Shown here: one piece after another, positions 9,460 through 18,265 of the stretch
How positions within the stretch are numbered: position 1 is the first letter of the stretch
How the letters are laid out: each line of letters starts with the position of its first letter
Assembly (NCBI GenBank): GCA_963665155.2
Contig: CAXXFI010000002.1
Coordinates: forward strand, 1,488,001 to 1,552,000
Length of the DNA stretch: 64,000 nucleotides
Direction: 5' to 3'
DNA from: UBA1141 sp963665155
GTDB lineage: Bacteria > Chloroflexota > Dehalococcoidia > Lucifugimonadales > UBA3495
Notes under the pieces: generated by a model
The model's database searches: none
Told to the model about the DNA's origin: nothing
Seen by the model: only the letters and a program-made list of their open reading frames with translations
Program-made: the position numbers and the translations under genes

Positions 9460-9525
9460 AGGGGCGGAGAAAATAGGAGATAAAGTCGAATGGAAATCCG
9501 GGCTAAAGTGGAGAACGTTTAGTAG

Positions 9526-9923
9526 TCAGATAGTTTCAATAGCGACTTGCAGGTCTTCTTGGGGTGGCAAAGAATAGCGAAGGTTTTCGAAACCGATGAC
9601 TTGACCGTCCTTGTCTTTCATGAGAACGATCCCGTCACCGGTTTCTTCGCAGGTATCACCAAGATTCTTGACGACCACACAGACCCAACGGCTGGGTCCG
9701 ACTTGCCTGTAAAATAGATAAACGTCGGCATCGGTGCGACTCTGCTGATCTCGTCTGGAGTTCGCAACGACTCAGCGAATTCATTTTCTTGGCCAAACAT
9801 CACTGGATGTTTAGCACCGACTATCAATTGCCAGCGAGGAGTTGACATCCGTACGCTGAACCCAAGAACCGTAGGAACCTCGAATACTTGCTCATCAGGC
9901 ACGGGCACAACCCCTGCACGCAT
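9526..9923 (-). pseudogene. decayed toxin-antitoxin remnant (PBECR/DUF4258-like toxin fused to DUF2283-like antitoxin fragment)
   Basis: The minus strand first reads VFEVPTVLGFSVRM, RWQLIVGAKHPVM and LRTPDEI. After a one-base frame change near 9748 it reads QQSRTDADVYLFYRQVGPSR and WVCVVVKNL. Together these resemble a small barrel-like toxin-type domain. The text then runs directly into DTCEETGDGIVLMKDKDGQ and VIGFENL, which resembles the C-terminal half of DUF2283 proteins often encoded beside such toxins. So there is one frameshift and probably an internal deletion joining two genes. An IS begins 23 bases upstream of the start. Family names are from memory of pattern only. Confidence 0.5.
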
Positions 9924-9949
9924 TGTAACATGGCGTTCTCAACCTCTAG

Positions 9950-11817
9950 AACTCCGGCCGAAAAGTACCCTGACCTAGGCTGTCCCGATATACTGGGCAA
10001 GAGATTTAATAAATGGGTGTGGGAGGTTGAGGATGCTGGGAGTACGGTCGGCGCAACGAGGGCTGCTGGAAGCGGATCACCTGTCACCTGTACCTGGACT
10101 ATGTGGGCCGGGGCTCCTTCTATGGCTTCCTGGCCTCCCTGCGGGGACAGCTATTTCGAGACGAAGAGTTCGCCGAGCTATATTGCCCAGACAATGGCCG
10201 GGATAGCGTGCCCCCAAGTCTGGTGGCCACTGCGCTGTTGTTGCAAGCCTACGACAAAGTCAGCGACGCCGAAGCCAAACAGCGGGCGGATTTTGATATC
10301 CGGTGGAAGGTGGCGTTGGGGATTGAGGTGGAGGACCGGCCCTTTGCCAAGAGCACGCTGCAGCTGTTTCGAGCCCAGCTGATCCTCCACGACCGGGTGC
10401 GGGCCGTCTTTCAGCGCAGCCTCCAATTCGCCCGGCAGACCGGATACCTGAAAGGACGCCGGATGAAGGTGGCGGTAGACACCACCTACATTCTGGGCCG
10501 AGGGGCGGTCAAGGACACCTACAACTTGCTGGCCGACGGCATAGTCCAGGTAGTGCGGGCGCTTTCGGACCTGGATGGGACGCGGCCCGAGGAATGGGCC
10601 TTGAGACACGGTCTGGAACTCTACTTTGGCTCCAGTGTGAAGGGAGAGGCAGAGATTGACTGGGACAACCAGAAAGAGCGGCAAGCCTTACTGCAGAAGA
10701 TAGTAGCCGATGCCGACCTGGTGTTGGAGCTGGCCCGTCAGGTCCAGGGTCAGTTCCCCGAGGAGAGCCCCCAGCGCCAGGGTATAGTGGAAGCGGCGGA
10801 GTTGCTGGGGCAACTGTTACTGCAGGATGTGGAACGCCAGGAGGATGGCCCAGCCCTGAAGGATGGGGTAAGCCGGGACCGCATCCCTTCGGTACACGAC
10901 CCGGAGATGCGCCACGGCCGTAAAAGCAGCAGCAAACGCTTCGACGGACATAAGGCTGCCGTGGTGGTGGATACCGATTCCCAACTGGTGACCGCGGTAG
11001 ACATCCTGCCCGGCAATGCCGGTGACAACACTGGAGTCCTGGAACTGGTGGAGCAGAGTGAGGAGAACACGGGCATAGCGGTGGAGGAGACTATCGGGGA
11101 TGCGGCCTATGGGGATGGCGGGACGCGGCAGGCCTTTGCCGATGCTGGTCGGACTCTAATAGCCAAGGTGCCGGGTCGCCCTAATAAGGCCTGCTTCCCC
11201 AAGGAGGACTTCCAGATCGACTTGGAGGCAGGAACCTGCACCTGCCCAGCCGGTAATGTTACCCACACCCTGCGGACCTTCGGCACCCGGACCAACCGGT
11301 TGGGTCGGACCTACCTGGCCCGGAGTTTCCAATTCGACCCGGCGGTCTGCGGCGTATGCCCCCTGCGGTCCCAGTGCGTGGCGGCGCGGTACGGGGCGGG
11401 ACGCACCGTAGCCCTGCATCCCCAAGAGGCGCTCTTGCAACAAGCCCGGGACTTCCAGCGGAGTGAGGGCTTTGCTGAATACCGTAGGCCGCGCCAGGCG
11501 GCCGAGCATCGCCTGGCGCGGCTGGCGCAACTGGGGGTCCGCCAATCTCGCTACTTCGGCCGAGCCAAGACCCGATTCCAACTACTCATGGCGGCCACGG
11601 TGGCCAACCTGACCCTGGTGGCTACCAAGATGGGGATGATATCTCCGGCTCCAGGCTCCTCTCACGATAAACCGGACCAGCAAGCCCCAGGGTCGCCCAT
11701 CGTTACTACCCAATTCATATTGGCCGCAGCCAACTGGGTCACTCTTAGCCTCAGACTTACAGTCCACTGGTTATCCTCCACGCCATCCCGTCACAGCAGG
11801 GCTTTTCAGCCGGGTTT
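9950..11817 (+). mobile_element. IS1182-like insertion sequence, copy 1 (1868 bp)
   Basis: The element is bounded by CTAG at 9946-9949 and CTAG at 11818-11821. Its ends are imperfect inverted repeats: AGAACTCCGGCCGAAAAG against AGAAACCCGGCTGAAAAG, 15 of 18 matching when the last two bases of CTAG are included. It is nearly identical over its whole length to the inverted copy at 58208-60068. I saw one Leu/Pro-changing base and a 7-base tandem duplication at 10078-10091 that accounts for the full length difference (1868 against 1861). Confidence 0.92.
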
Positions 11818-11821
11818 CTAG
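10033..11821 (+). pseudogene. IS1182-family transposase, N-terminal frameshift
   Basis: The DDE transposase has an N-terminal DUF772-like helical domain (PPSLVATALLLQAYDKVSD, FDIRWKVALGIE). The first catalytic Asp is in VAVDTTYILGRG and the second in IGDAAYGDGGTR. A cysteine-rich insertion (CTCPAG, CGVCPLRSQC) follows, and the last acidic residue lies near EHRLARLAQLG. A tandem duplication of CACCTGT at 10078-10091 shifts the first ~17 codons out of frame. The remaining open frame starts only at 10103. The intact version is on copy 2. A truncated protein from an internal start is possible. Confidence 0.9.
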
Positions 11822-11937
11822 GCTACCGTAGAGACTCCCGAGGGGCTCCTTACTCCCCTTAACACTACCCTTTTGTCACAAGCGTTCCCCTTTGCTAAAA
11901 TAGCTGGGCCAATAAATAAACGCACGAGAGGAAAACC

Positions 11938-12573
11938 ATGCCAGTACACTTCGAAGGCGAAGTCCGTATCAACAAAATCAACATGGGTCCCTACGACAAC
12001 AACGGCTACATCCTGGTCTGCCCCGAAACGAATGAAGGAATCATTATCGACACCCCCGCCGAGCCGGAAAAGCTCTTAAACGAGATCGGCGACGTTAAGA
12101 TCGGTCACATTCTCATAACCCACAACCACCAAGATCACCTGCTGGGTTTTGATGAGATCACCGGCAGCGTGGGCGCTCCGGTGGGTATCGGCACCAACGA
12201 CGCCTCGGCCCTCCCCCGGCCTCCGGAAGTGAACCTGCAGGACGGAGACGTCATAAAGTTCGGCAACCAAGAGCTTCAGGTCCTGGCCACTCCGGGCCAT
12301 ACCGATGGTGCGGTGTGCCTGCTGGTGGGCAAGCATCTATTCTCCGGCGACACCCTGTTCCCAGGCGGGCCGGGGAAAACCCGCAGCCCGCAAGCTCTTC
12401 AGCAGATCATCGGCAACATTACGGGCAAATTATTGACGTTGTCCGACGACACCGTCGTCTACCCAGGCCACGGTTTAGACACGACCATCGGCGACGCCCG
12501 CCGCGAATACCAGTCGTTTGCTTCAAGATCTCATCCGTCGGAGCTATTTGGCGAAGTTACCTGGAGCACCTAG
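11938..12573 (+). CDS. MBL-fold metallo-hydrolase (glyoxalase II-like)
   Basis: The product is 211 residues with a metallo-beta-lactamase fold. The metal-binding motif is THNHQDH (His62, His64, Asp66, His67). The third ligand region is TPGHTDGAVCLLVG, the bridging Asp lies in FSGDTLFPGGPG and the last His in VYPGHGLDTTIGDAR. This pattern fits glyoxalase II-like thioester hydrolases, and the real substrate is open. GAGAGG precedes the ATG. The gene is probably monocistronic, since an intrinsic terminator follows it. Confidence 0.88.
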   Translation: MPVHFEGEVRINKINMGPYDNNGYILVCPETNEGIIIDTPAEPEKLLNEIGDVKIGHILITHNHQDHLLGFDEITGSVGAPVGIGTNDASALPRPPEVNLQDGDVIKFGNQELQVLATPGHTDGAVCLLVGKHLFSGDTLFPGGPGKTRSPQALQQIIGNITGKLLTLSDDTVVYPGHGLDTTIGDARREYQSFASRSHPSELFGEVTWST

Positions 12574-12616
12574 ACGGACCTCGTCTAAAATGTTTTCCAA
12601 TCTACGTCAACCCTCA

Positions 12617-12650
12617 AGACTACGGGCTTTTTTACAGGCCCGTAGTTTTG
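12617..12650 (+). terminator. rho-independent terminator after MBL hydrolase
   Basis: ACTACGGGC (12619-12627) pairs with GCCCGTAGT (12638-12646), followed by TTTTG and preceded by AAG. The loop itself is T-rich. It lies about 45 bases after the MBL stop codon. Confidence 0.8.
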
Positions 12651-12703
12651 GCGAATTCCCAGTAACATCCCAGTAATATCCCAACAACATCAGTGAGTTG
12701 AAA

Positions 12704-13966
12704 ATGTTCGAACGCTCCGTCCTAGACAACCACCTGCGGGTACTGACCTCTACGATGCCCCACACCCGGTCCGTGTCGATCGTGATTTGTGTTGGCGCCG
12801 GTTCACGCTATGAACCGGCCGATAAAGCCGGACTGTCCCACTTCCTGGAGCACCTGCCTTTCAAGGGAACCAAGGACTGGCCCACGGCCCAAGCCGTTAG
12901 CGAAGCCATAGAAGGCGTGGGCGGCGTGATGAACGCCAGCACCGACCGGGAGATGACCGCCTTCTGGTGCAAGGTCGCCGCGCCCCACTTCAAGACTGCT
13001 TTCTCGGTGCTTTTGGACATGCTTATCAACCCGCTGCTCGACCCGGAGGAACTAGAGAAGGAGCGAGAGGTCATTCAAGAAGAGCTCCGAATGACCAACG
13101 ACCATCCCACGTATAAAGTCGACCTGCTGATCGATGAAGCCCTGTGGCCCGACCAGGCCATGGGCCGGGATGTTGGCGGCACCGCAGATTCGGTGGAAGC
13201 TATCACCAAGGAAGAGATTCAGGAGTACATGCGCCGCCAATACAATCCGGCCAACACCGTGGTGGCGGTCGCCGGGAACATCACCCACGAAGAGGTCGTA
13301 CAACTACTGGAGGAAGCCACCGCCAAATGGGAACCCGTCGAGTCTCTGGAATGGGAGCCGGTCAATTACGATAACCAAGGCCCCATCGTCATGATGGACC
13401 AACGCCGAACCGACCAATCCCACCTTTGCTTAGCCCTTCCCGGCGTCGCATTGGACGACCCTGACCGCTTCAACCTTGCTCTGCTGAACGTGATGCTTGG
13501 CGACGGTATGAGCAGCCGCCTATTCCTGAATTTGAGGGAGCGACAAAGCCTCACCTACGACGTCAGCAGTTCCATCAACCACTTTAGGGACTGTGGCTCG
13601 GTGGTAATCTACTGCGGCGTCGAGCCCAAAAAATCCCGGCCAGCCATCAAAGCAGTGGTGGAAGAACTAACGGGGATGCACTACGAGGCTCCGGAAGAGG
13701 AGCTGCACAAGGCCAAAGAATACACCAAAGGCCGACTGTTGCTGAGGCTGGAAGACAGCCGCTCCGTGGCGACTTGGCTGGCAACCCAGGAACTGCTGCA
13801 GGGCCACGTAGCAACACCGGAGCAGGCCGTAGAGCGCATTGACGCCGTTACGGTATCCGATGTGGCCAGAGTAGCTCAAAAACTTTTCTGTCCGGAGCAT
13901 TTCCGTCTTGCCGTTGTTGGCCCCCACCGCAGCGACAAGCAGTTTCAAAACCTCTTGCAATCTTAG
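12704..13966 (+). CDS. M16 family zinc metallopeptidase (processing peptidase-like)
   Basis: The product is 420 residues, the length of single-module M16B peptidases. The inverted zinc motif HFLEH is at residues 46-50. The third ligand is expected in the EREVIQEEL segment about 70 residues on. The C-terminal half contains the conserved LFLNLRERQSLTYDVSS region. Family members cut small peptides or leader sequences, often as dimers. The ATG at 12704 was chosen over the TTG two codons earlier. The gene stands between a terminator and a tandem-repeat spacer, so it probably has its own promoter. Confidence 0.92.
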   Translation: MFERSVLDNHLRVLTSTMPHTRSVSIVICVGAGSRYEPADKAGLSHFLEHLPFKGTKDWPTAQAVSEAIEGVGGVMNASTDREMTAFWCKVAAPHFKTAFSVLLDMLINPLLDPEELEKEREVIQEELRMTNDHPTYKVDLLIDEALWPDQAMGRDVGGTADSVEAITKEEIQEYMRRQYNPANTVVAVAGNITHEEVVQLLEEATAKWEPVESLEWEPVNYDNQGPIVMMDQRRTDQSHLCLALPGVALDDPDRFNLALLNVMLGDGMSSRLFLNLRERQSLTYDVSSSINHFRDCGSVVIYCGVEPKKSRPAIKAVVEELTGMHYEAPEEELHKAKEYTKGRLLLRLEDSRSVATWLATQELLQGHVATPEQAVERIDAVTVSDVARVAQKLFCPEHFRLAVVGPHRSDKQFQNLLQS

Positions 13967-14025
13967 TCCAACCCCTAAAAGGGTTACGCCACATCCGGTC
14001 GCTACGCTTCAGCGCTGCTGAATCA

Positions 14026-14085
14026 GGTTTGATTCCAGGTGTGATTGCAAGCTTGATCACAGGCTTGATCACAGGCTTGATCATT
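14026..14085. repeat. five-unit 12-bp tandem repeat
   Basis: Five consecutive 12-base units fill the spacer before the UGSC partner gene: GGTTTGATTCCA, GGTGTGATTGCA, AGCTTGATCACA, GGCTTGATCACA, GGCTTGATCATT. The last three are almost identical and contain the palindrome TGATCA. No frame in the repeat belongs to a convincing gene. Confidence 0.9.
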
Positions 14086-14159
14086 CGACGTGATTTAACT
14101 CCTATCACATTGGCGCGCCTCGTCTAATTACTGCGCAAAACTGGCCTGGGAGATAGCAG

Positions 14160-15230
14160 ATGGACCCGACCCAAAGCATAGAGGTCGCCAGCCTGGAAGA
14201 AGCCCACGAAGAAATGTACCGGCTTGGCTGGACCGACGGCCTGCCGGCCATTCCCCCTACTGTGCCCTTGGTTGATGCGGTCTTGAATTATCTTGGTCGG
14301 GACCGCGAAGAAGTGATCGGCCAAGTGCCTCCCAAAAACCGCATCGCAACCGTGGAGAAGGTGGCGGTCAACTGCGTCATGGCCGGGTGCCTCCCCGAGT
14401 ACGTGCCCGTGGTCATTGCGGCGCTGGAGGCAATGCTGGATGACGCGTTCAACCTGAACGGAGTACAGGCCACCACCAACTGCGTAAGCCCGTTGGTAAT
14501 AGTCAGCGGTCCAGTGGTCGAGCGATTGGGCTTCAACCCCGGCGACAATGTGTTCGGCGGAGGCTCTCGTGCGAACGCCAGCGTGGGCCGGGCCATCCGC
14601 CTCATTCTTTGGAATCTCGGCGGGGGTTACCCCGGAGAAATCGACCGGGCTACGCTGGGACATCCCGGCAAGTACACATTCTGCATCGCGGAGGACCGGC
14701 AAAACAGCCCGTGGGAACTCATCCACCAAGAGTCTGGTTTCGCTAGGGATGCGTCCTGCGTCACCGCCTTTGCTTGTGAGGCACCTCACCACGTGGCCAC
14801 CGGCTCAGGTTATGTGGTAACTCCACGGGAAATCCTGAGTGTCATCGCCGACAGCATTTCCAACGCGGGCAGTTCCACGATGAACGGCGGCGGCCAAGTG
14901 CTGTTGGTGATGGGGCCAATGACCGCCCAAAAGCTGGCCAACGACGGCTATGACCGCAAAACAATCCGCGAAGAACTACAAGAATTGGCCCACAAACCCG
15001 TGGGTTTGATGAAGAGCAACAAGTTCCTGAATCCGGGCCATCCTTTCCACTGGGCTCAAAACATCGACCCGAACAATGACAGTAACCTAGTGCCAGCCCT
15101 CCGCAGCCCGGAAGACCTTCTGCTGACGGTCGCTGGTGGATGGGGTTCCGGCTCCGGATTTAACGCAGTATGCCATGGTTGGATGCAGGCCGGAGGGATG
15201 GCGCAGACTCGGGAAATTAATTTCCCCTAG
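14160..15230 (+). CDS. UGSC-associated large partner protein (unknown function)
   Basis: The product is 356 residues. Features seen are an N-terminal LGWTDGLPAIPPTVPLVDAV, then the cysteine-bearing KVAVNCVMAGCLPEY and QATTNCVSPLVIVSGPV, glycine-rich FGGGSRANASVGRAIRL and NLGGGYPGEIDRATLGHPGK, and a C-terminal TVAGGWGSGSGFN. Proteins of this type are found fused to, or next to, UGSC-motif (seleno)proteins. Here the UGSC gene follows after 112 bases on the same strand, so the two are probably subunits of one enzyme. The biochemical activity is not known. The conserved cysteines suggest redox or thiol chemistry. Confidence 0.7.
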   Translation: MDPTQSIEVASLEEAHEEMYRLGWTDGLPAIPPTVPLVDAVLNYLGRDREEVIGQVPPKNRIATVEKVAVNCVMAGCLPEYVPVVIAALEAMLDDAFNLNGVQATTNCVSPLVIVSGPVVERLGFNPGDNVFGGGSRANASVGRAIRLILWNLGGGYPGEIDRATLGHPGKYTFCIAEDRQNSPWELIHQESGFARDASCVTAFACEAPHHVATGSGYVVTPREILSVIADSISNAGSSTMNGGGQVLLVMGPMTAQKLANDGYDRKTIREELQELAHKPVGLMKSNKFLNPGHPFHWAQNIDPNNDSNLVPALRSPEDLLLTVAGGWGSGSGFNAVCHGWMQAGGMAQTREINFP

Positions 15231-15342
15231 CATTTATGTTCCGGGTTCTTAGTTCCACCTACGGACGGATCATCAGGAAAAGCGCAGGCGATTGATGCCC
15301 GAACCCGGTGATCCATAGATACAACCCAGGCGCGGAGAGACG

Positions 15343-15867
15343 ATGCCCAAAATTATCCTACACAGCCCAATTGGAATCGAAGCATCCCATACTAAAGATC
15401 TGGTGCCGCTAGCGGACCCGCGGGGGAACAACGTGGCATTTCTGTTCAACGGACACGTATCCGTGGTGCCTTTCTGGAGGCAGTTGGAAGCGGAATTGAA
15501 GCTCCGGTGCGAGCCGGGATCGACTACCACGGTGGTGAAACCCAATACATTTGCCCCAGCATCGGCTGATGATATAGAAAAGCTGGCCAAAGCCGACCTA
15601 GCATTGGTGGGCGTATGCGCTTGAGGGTCCTGCACCTCCGGCTCCGTGCGAGACGGGATTAACCTGGAACTATCTGGCGTGCCTGCCGTCGTCATCACCC
15701 ACGATGTCTTCGAGAAAGCGGCCATAGCCCAATCCAAGGCCTTGGGAATGCCCGACCTCAGACTCATAGTTTTCCCTCAACCAAAAGGCGAGGAAGAAGA
15801 CGTGGAAGGCACCCAATCGGCCCGGGAAGTTGTCGATAAACTCATACAGATGGTCGGCGACTCCTAG
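15343..15867 (+). CDS. UGSC-motif selenoprotein with in-frame TGA (Sec94)
   Basis: The frame from the ATG at 15343 reads MPKIILHSPIGIEA to ADLALVGVCA, reaches TGA at 15622-15624, then continues in the same frame as GSCTSGSVRDG to DKLIQMVGDS. Reading the TGA as selenocysteine gives 174 residues with the exact U-G-S-C motif that defines the UGSC selenoprotein family. A hairpin in the next 34 bases fits a bacterial SECIS. Homologues with Cys at this place are expected. The family has no proven reaction; the motif resembles redox-active Sec/Cys sites. GGAGAG precedes the start. It probably forms an operon with the upstream partner gene. Treating the TGA as a stop would leave two meaningless fragments. 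Confidence 0.88.
15627..15658 (+). promoter_or_regulatory. candidate bacterial SECIS element for UGSC gene
   Basis: Two mutually exclusive folds are visible just after the TGA. In one, GTCCTGCAC (15627-15635) pairs with GTGCGAGAC (15646-15654), one mismatch and one U-G pair, with a 10-base loop. In the other, TCCGT (15643-15647) pairs with ACGGGA (15653-15658), one bulge, leaving the loop GCGAG 23 bases after the TGA. The second fits the usual spacing and an early loop G. Confidence 0.6.
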
Positions 15868-15926
15868 TAGCAATCCAGCCCGAATACCAACCAACGGCGC
15901 CGCTAATCATGGTGCCACCAAATAAG

Positions 15927-15963
15927 AAAGGACGTCCCGACGAAACGGGGACGTCCTTTTTTT
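15927..15963 (+). terminator. rho-independent terminator after UGSC operon
   Basis: AAAGGACGTCCC and GGGACGTCCTTT form an 11-12 bp stem around a GACGAAACG-type loop, followed by seven T. It can also serve the convergent FAH gene, since the upstream arm is preceded by A residues. Confidence 0.93.
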
Positions 15964-16014
15964 GTTAGCCAGCTTCTCGGCCAATTGCAATCGTCTCGAA
16001 TCGGGTCAATTTTA

Positions 16015-16821
16015 CTAAATCGCTGCCGGGTCGAACTCCTTGGCCACAGGGTTGCTTAGGACCCCAATCCCAGGGATGTCAATTTCGACGGTGTCCCCGG
16101 GTTTCAATGCCCTTGTGACGCCTGTAGTGCCGGAAAACACCAAGTCGCCTGGATGCAACGTCACCTGTTGGCTGATATAGCTAACAATCTCCGAGAAGGT
16201 GAACAGCATGTCTTTGGTGTAGGCCCGCTGCACTTCCTCCCCGTTTAGGTGAACAATAAGTTCCAACTGTTGCGGGTCAATATCTGTCTCAATCCAAGGC
16301 CCCACCGGGGCGAACGTATCCGCGCCCTTGGCCCGCCAGAACGTCCAGTCTTGGTTCTGCCAGGTACGGTCGCTAACGTCATTGCCGCAGGTGTAACCCA
16401 AGATAAATCGGCGGGCTTCCGAAGGCGTGACGCGGCGGCACTGTTTGCCGATTACCGCAACTGCCTCTCCTTCGTAATGGACTTCGCCCTCCGAGTCCCA
16501 CGGCAAAATTATCGGATCTTCGTGGCCGGTCAACGAACCACGGGCCTTGACCCAAGGTTCCGGATGACCAGGCAACGGGGGCGCTTTATCACCATTGTCG
16601 AATACCGAAGCCGCATATTCCAGGTGATCAGCGAAGTTCAAGCCCGGCCCCCACATTTCCGTAGGCTCGGTGGGCGCCAAAAGTTTTATGTCGTCCAGCT
16701 TGTGTTTTGTATCGGTCATCCGAAACCGGGTATAAATACTGCCCCGAATTTCGACAACCTCCTCTCCCTGCACCACCCCATAGGCTACCCTTCTACCGGC
16801 TCTAAACCGAGCTATTTTCAT
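16015..16821 (-). CDS. fumarylacetoacetate hydrolase family protein
   Basis: The product is 268 residues. It has the FAH C-terminal catalytic fold: GPGLNFADHLEYA (active-site region), the metal ligands in VHYEGEAVAVIGKQCRRV, then GYTCGNDVSDRTWQ, GPWIETDIDP and the late GDLVFSGTTGVTRALKPGD. Members hydrolyse or decarboxylate beta-diketo or 2-keto acids from aromatic and sugar catabolism, and a Mg2+ or Ca2+ site is usual. The substrate is unknown. It diverges from the LLM oxidoreductase gene across 236 bases, so the two may share a control region. Confidence 0.92.
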   Translation of the reverse strand: MKIARFRAGRRVAYGVVQGEEVVEIRGSIYTRFRMTDTKHKLDDIKLLAPTEPTEMWGPGLNFADHLEYAASVFDNGDKAPPLPGHPEPWVKARGSLTGHEDPIILPWDSEGEVHYEGEAVAVIGKQCRRVTPSEARRFILGYTCGNDVSDRTWQNQDWTFWRAKGADTFAPVGPWIETDIDPQQLELIVHLNGEEVQRAYTKDMLFTFSEIVSYISQQVTLHPGDLVFSGTTGVTRALKPGDTVEIDIPGIGVLSNPVAKEFDPAAI

Positions 16822-17057
16822 CCTTCATCTCCTCCAAAAATCGATATGCGGAGTGGATGAAATGCATACCGCCAAGGATTCTACCCCTTCCTGTAATCAG
16901 CCGCAATACTATTTTCGCCATTGTCGAAAAATGGGTTCGGGACTAAAATGCCATACTTAGATACGCTTCCGCACCATGGGGAATACTTCATGGGGTAAAC
17001 TATTACAAGGCATCGAATATTGACGATAATCAATACAATTGCCGAGGGTGACGACCG

Positions 17058-18071
17058 ATGAAAATAGGGTACTTTATCAATGGCCAATATCCGGCCAATG
17101 AGTCCATGCCTCAAAAAATTCAAGACAGCGTCGAGTTGGTCCGAGCGGCCAGAGATGCTGGCTTTGATTTAATTTGCGCCGGGCAGCACTATTTGTCCGA
17201 CCCCTTCCAGATGAGTGCAACTATCCCACTGCTTGCCCGCATGGCCGCCGAATCCGGGGACATGCAGGTAGCGGCAACGGTCGTTTTGCTCCCTCTTCAC
17301 AATCCGGTGGAACTGGCGGAAAGTGTCGCCACCATGGACGCAATCACCGGAGGGCGCTTCGTGTTCGGTATCGGGCTCGGCTACCGGGACGAAGAGTACA
17401 CCGCTTTCGGCGTGGACCGTAGCGAACGGGTGGGCCGAATGCAAGAGTCGTTAGACTTAATCAAGCTTTTGTGGAGCGAAGAAGAGGTCGAGTTCCACGG
17501 CAAGTATTACCATGTGCCGAAAATCAGACCGGCCACGAGGCCAGTACAGAAACCCCATCCACCCATCTGGGTGGCAGCCAACAACGATGTGGCCATCCGA
17601 AGGGCCGCGCGCTGGGGGTACCCTTGGATCATTAACCCTCACGCCACGGTGCCGATGGTGGCTGAGCAGTTCAAGACATACATGGCGACCTTGGAGCAGG
17701 CCGGACAGCCCGTTCCTGACACTCTCCCCATGATGAGGGAGCTTTACGTCGCTTCCGATCGTGAGACGGCCTATTTGGAGAGCCAGCCTTATTTGGAAAC
17801 TAAATACGCTGCCTACGCCGCATGGGGACAAGACAAGGCATTGCCGGGTGAAGAGAGTTTCTCGGTACCCTATCAAGACCTTGCCAGGGACCGGTTCTTG
17901 CTGGGTTCGCCCGATGATGTGGTCGAGGAGATGTTGCGTTATCAGGATGAACTGGGCGTGAACTATCTTATCTTCCGAATGCAGTGGGCGGGCATGCCCC
18001 AAGAACAGGCTCTCCGCCAGATAGAACTCATGGGCAAGGAAGTAATTCCTCGGGTAAAGGCAGGATCATGA
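17058..18071 (+). CDS. LLM-class flavin-dependent oxidoreductase
   Basis: The product is 337 residues, a bacterial-luciferase-like TIM barrel. Seen are GQHYLSDPFQMSATIPLLAR near the N terminus, the conserved MDAITGGRFVFGIGLGYRDEE, the flavin phosphate region PPIWVAANNDVAIRRAARWG and the C-terminal GSPDDVVEEMLRY. SAR202-type Chloroflexi carry many such paralogues, proposed to oxygenate recalcitrant organic matter (established for the lineage, inferred here). GAGGGTG precedes the ATG. It lies between the two selenoprotein genes on the same strand. Confidence 0.9.
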   Translation: MKIGYFINGQYPANESMPQKIQDSVELVRAARDAGFDLICAGQHYLSDPFQMSATIPLLARMAAESGDMQVAATVVLLPLHNPVELAESVATMDAITGGRFVFGIGLGYRDEEYTAFGVDRSERVGRMQESLDLIKLLWSEEEVEFHGKYYHVPKIRPATRPVQKPHPPIWVAANNDVAIRRAARWGYPWIINPHATVPMVAEQFKTYMATLEQAGQPVPDTLPMMRELYVASDRETAYLESQPYLETKYAAYAAWGQDKALPGEESFSVPYQDLARDRFLLGSPDDVVEEMLRYQDELGVNYLIFRMQWAGMPQEQALRQIELMGKEVIPRVKAGS

Positions 18072-18265
18072 TCAGCACGAGCCTAACCCGGCGACTAAAC
18101 TAGGCTGTCCTAAAAATAAGTGCCACCAACGGTTGACCGCGACGCTTGACGGGCCAAAAGTTGCCAGTATAAGCTTGAATTCGATCTGGCATCCAGGTAT
18201 GCCAGGCATCCTAAAATTGATTATGTAGCTTCAGCACCATCCGATAACACCCGAAGGAGGAACCC

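Noticed and set aside
15646..15867. Separate small gene after the UGSC TGA
   Set aside because: It begins inside the UGSC motif and is in the same frame as the upstream part, so it is the C-terminal part of one selenoprotein.
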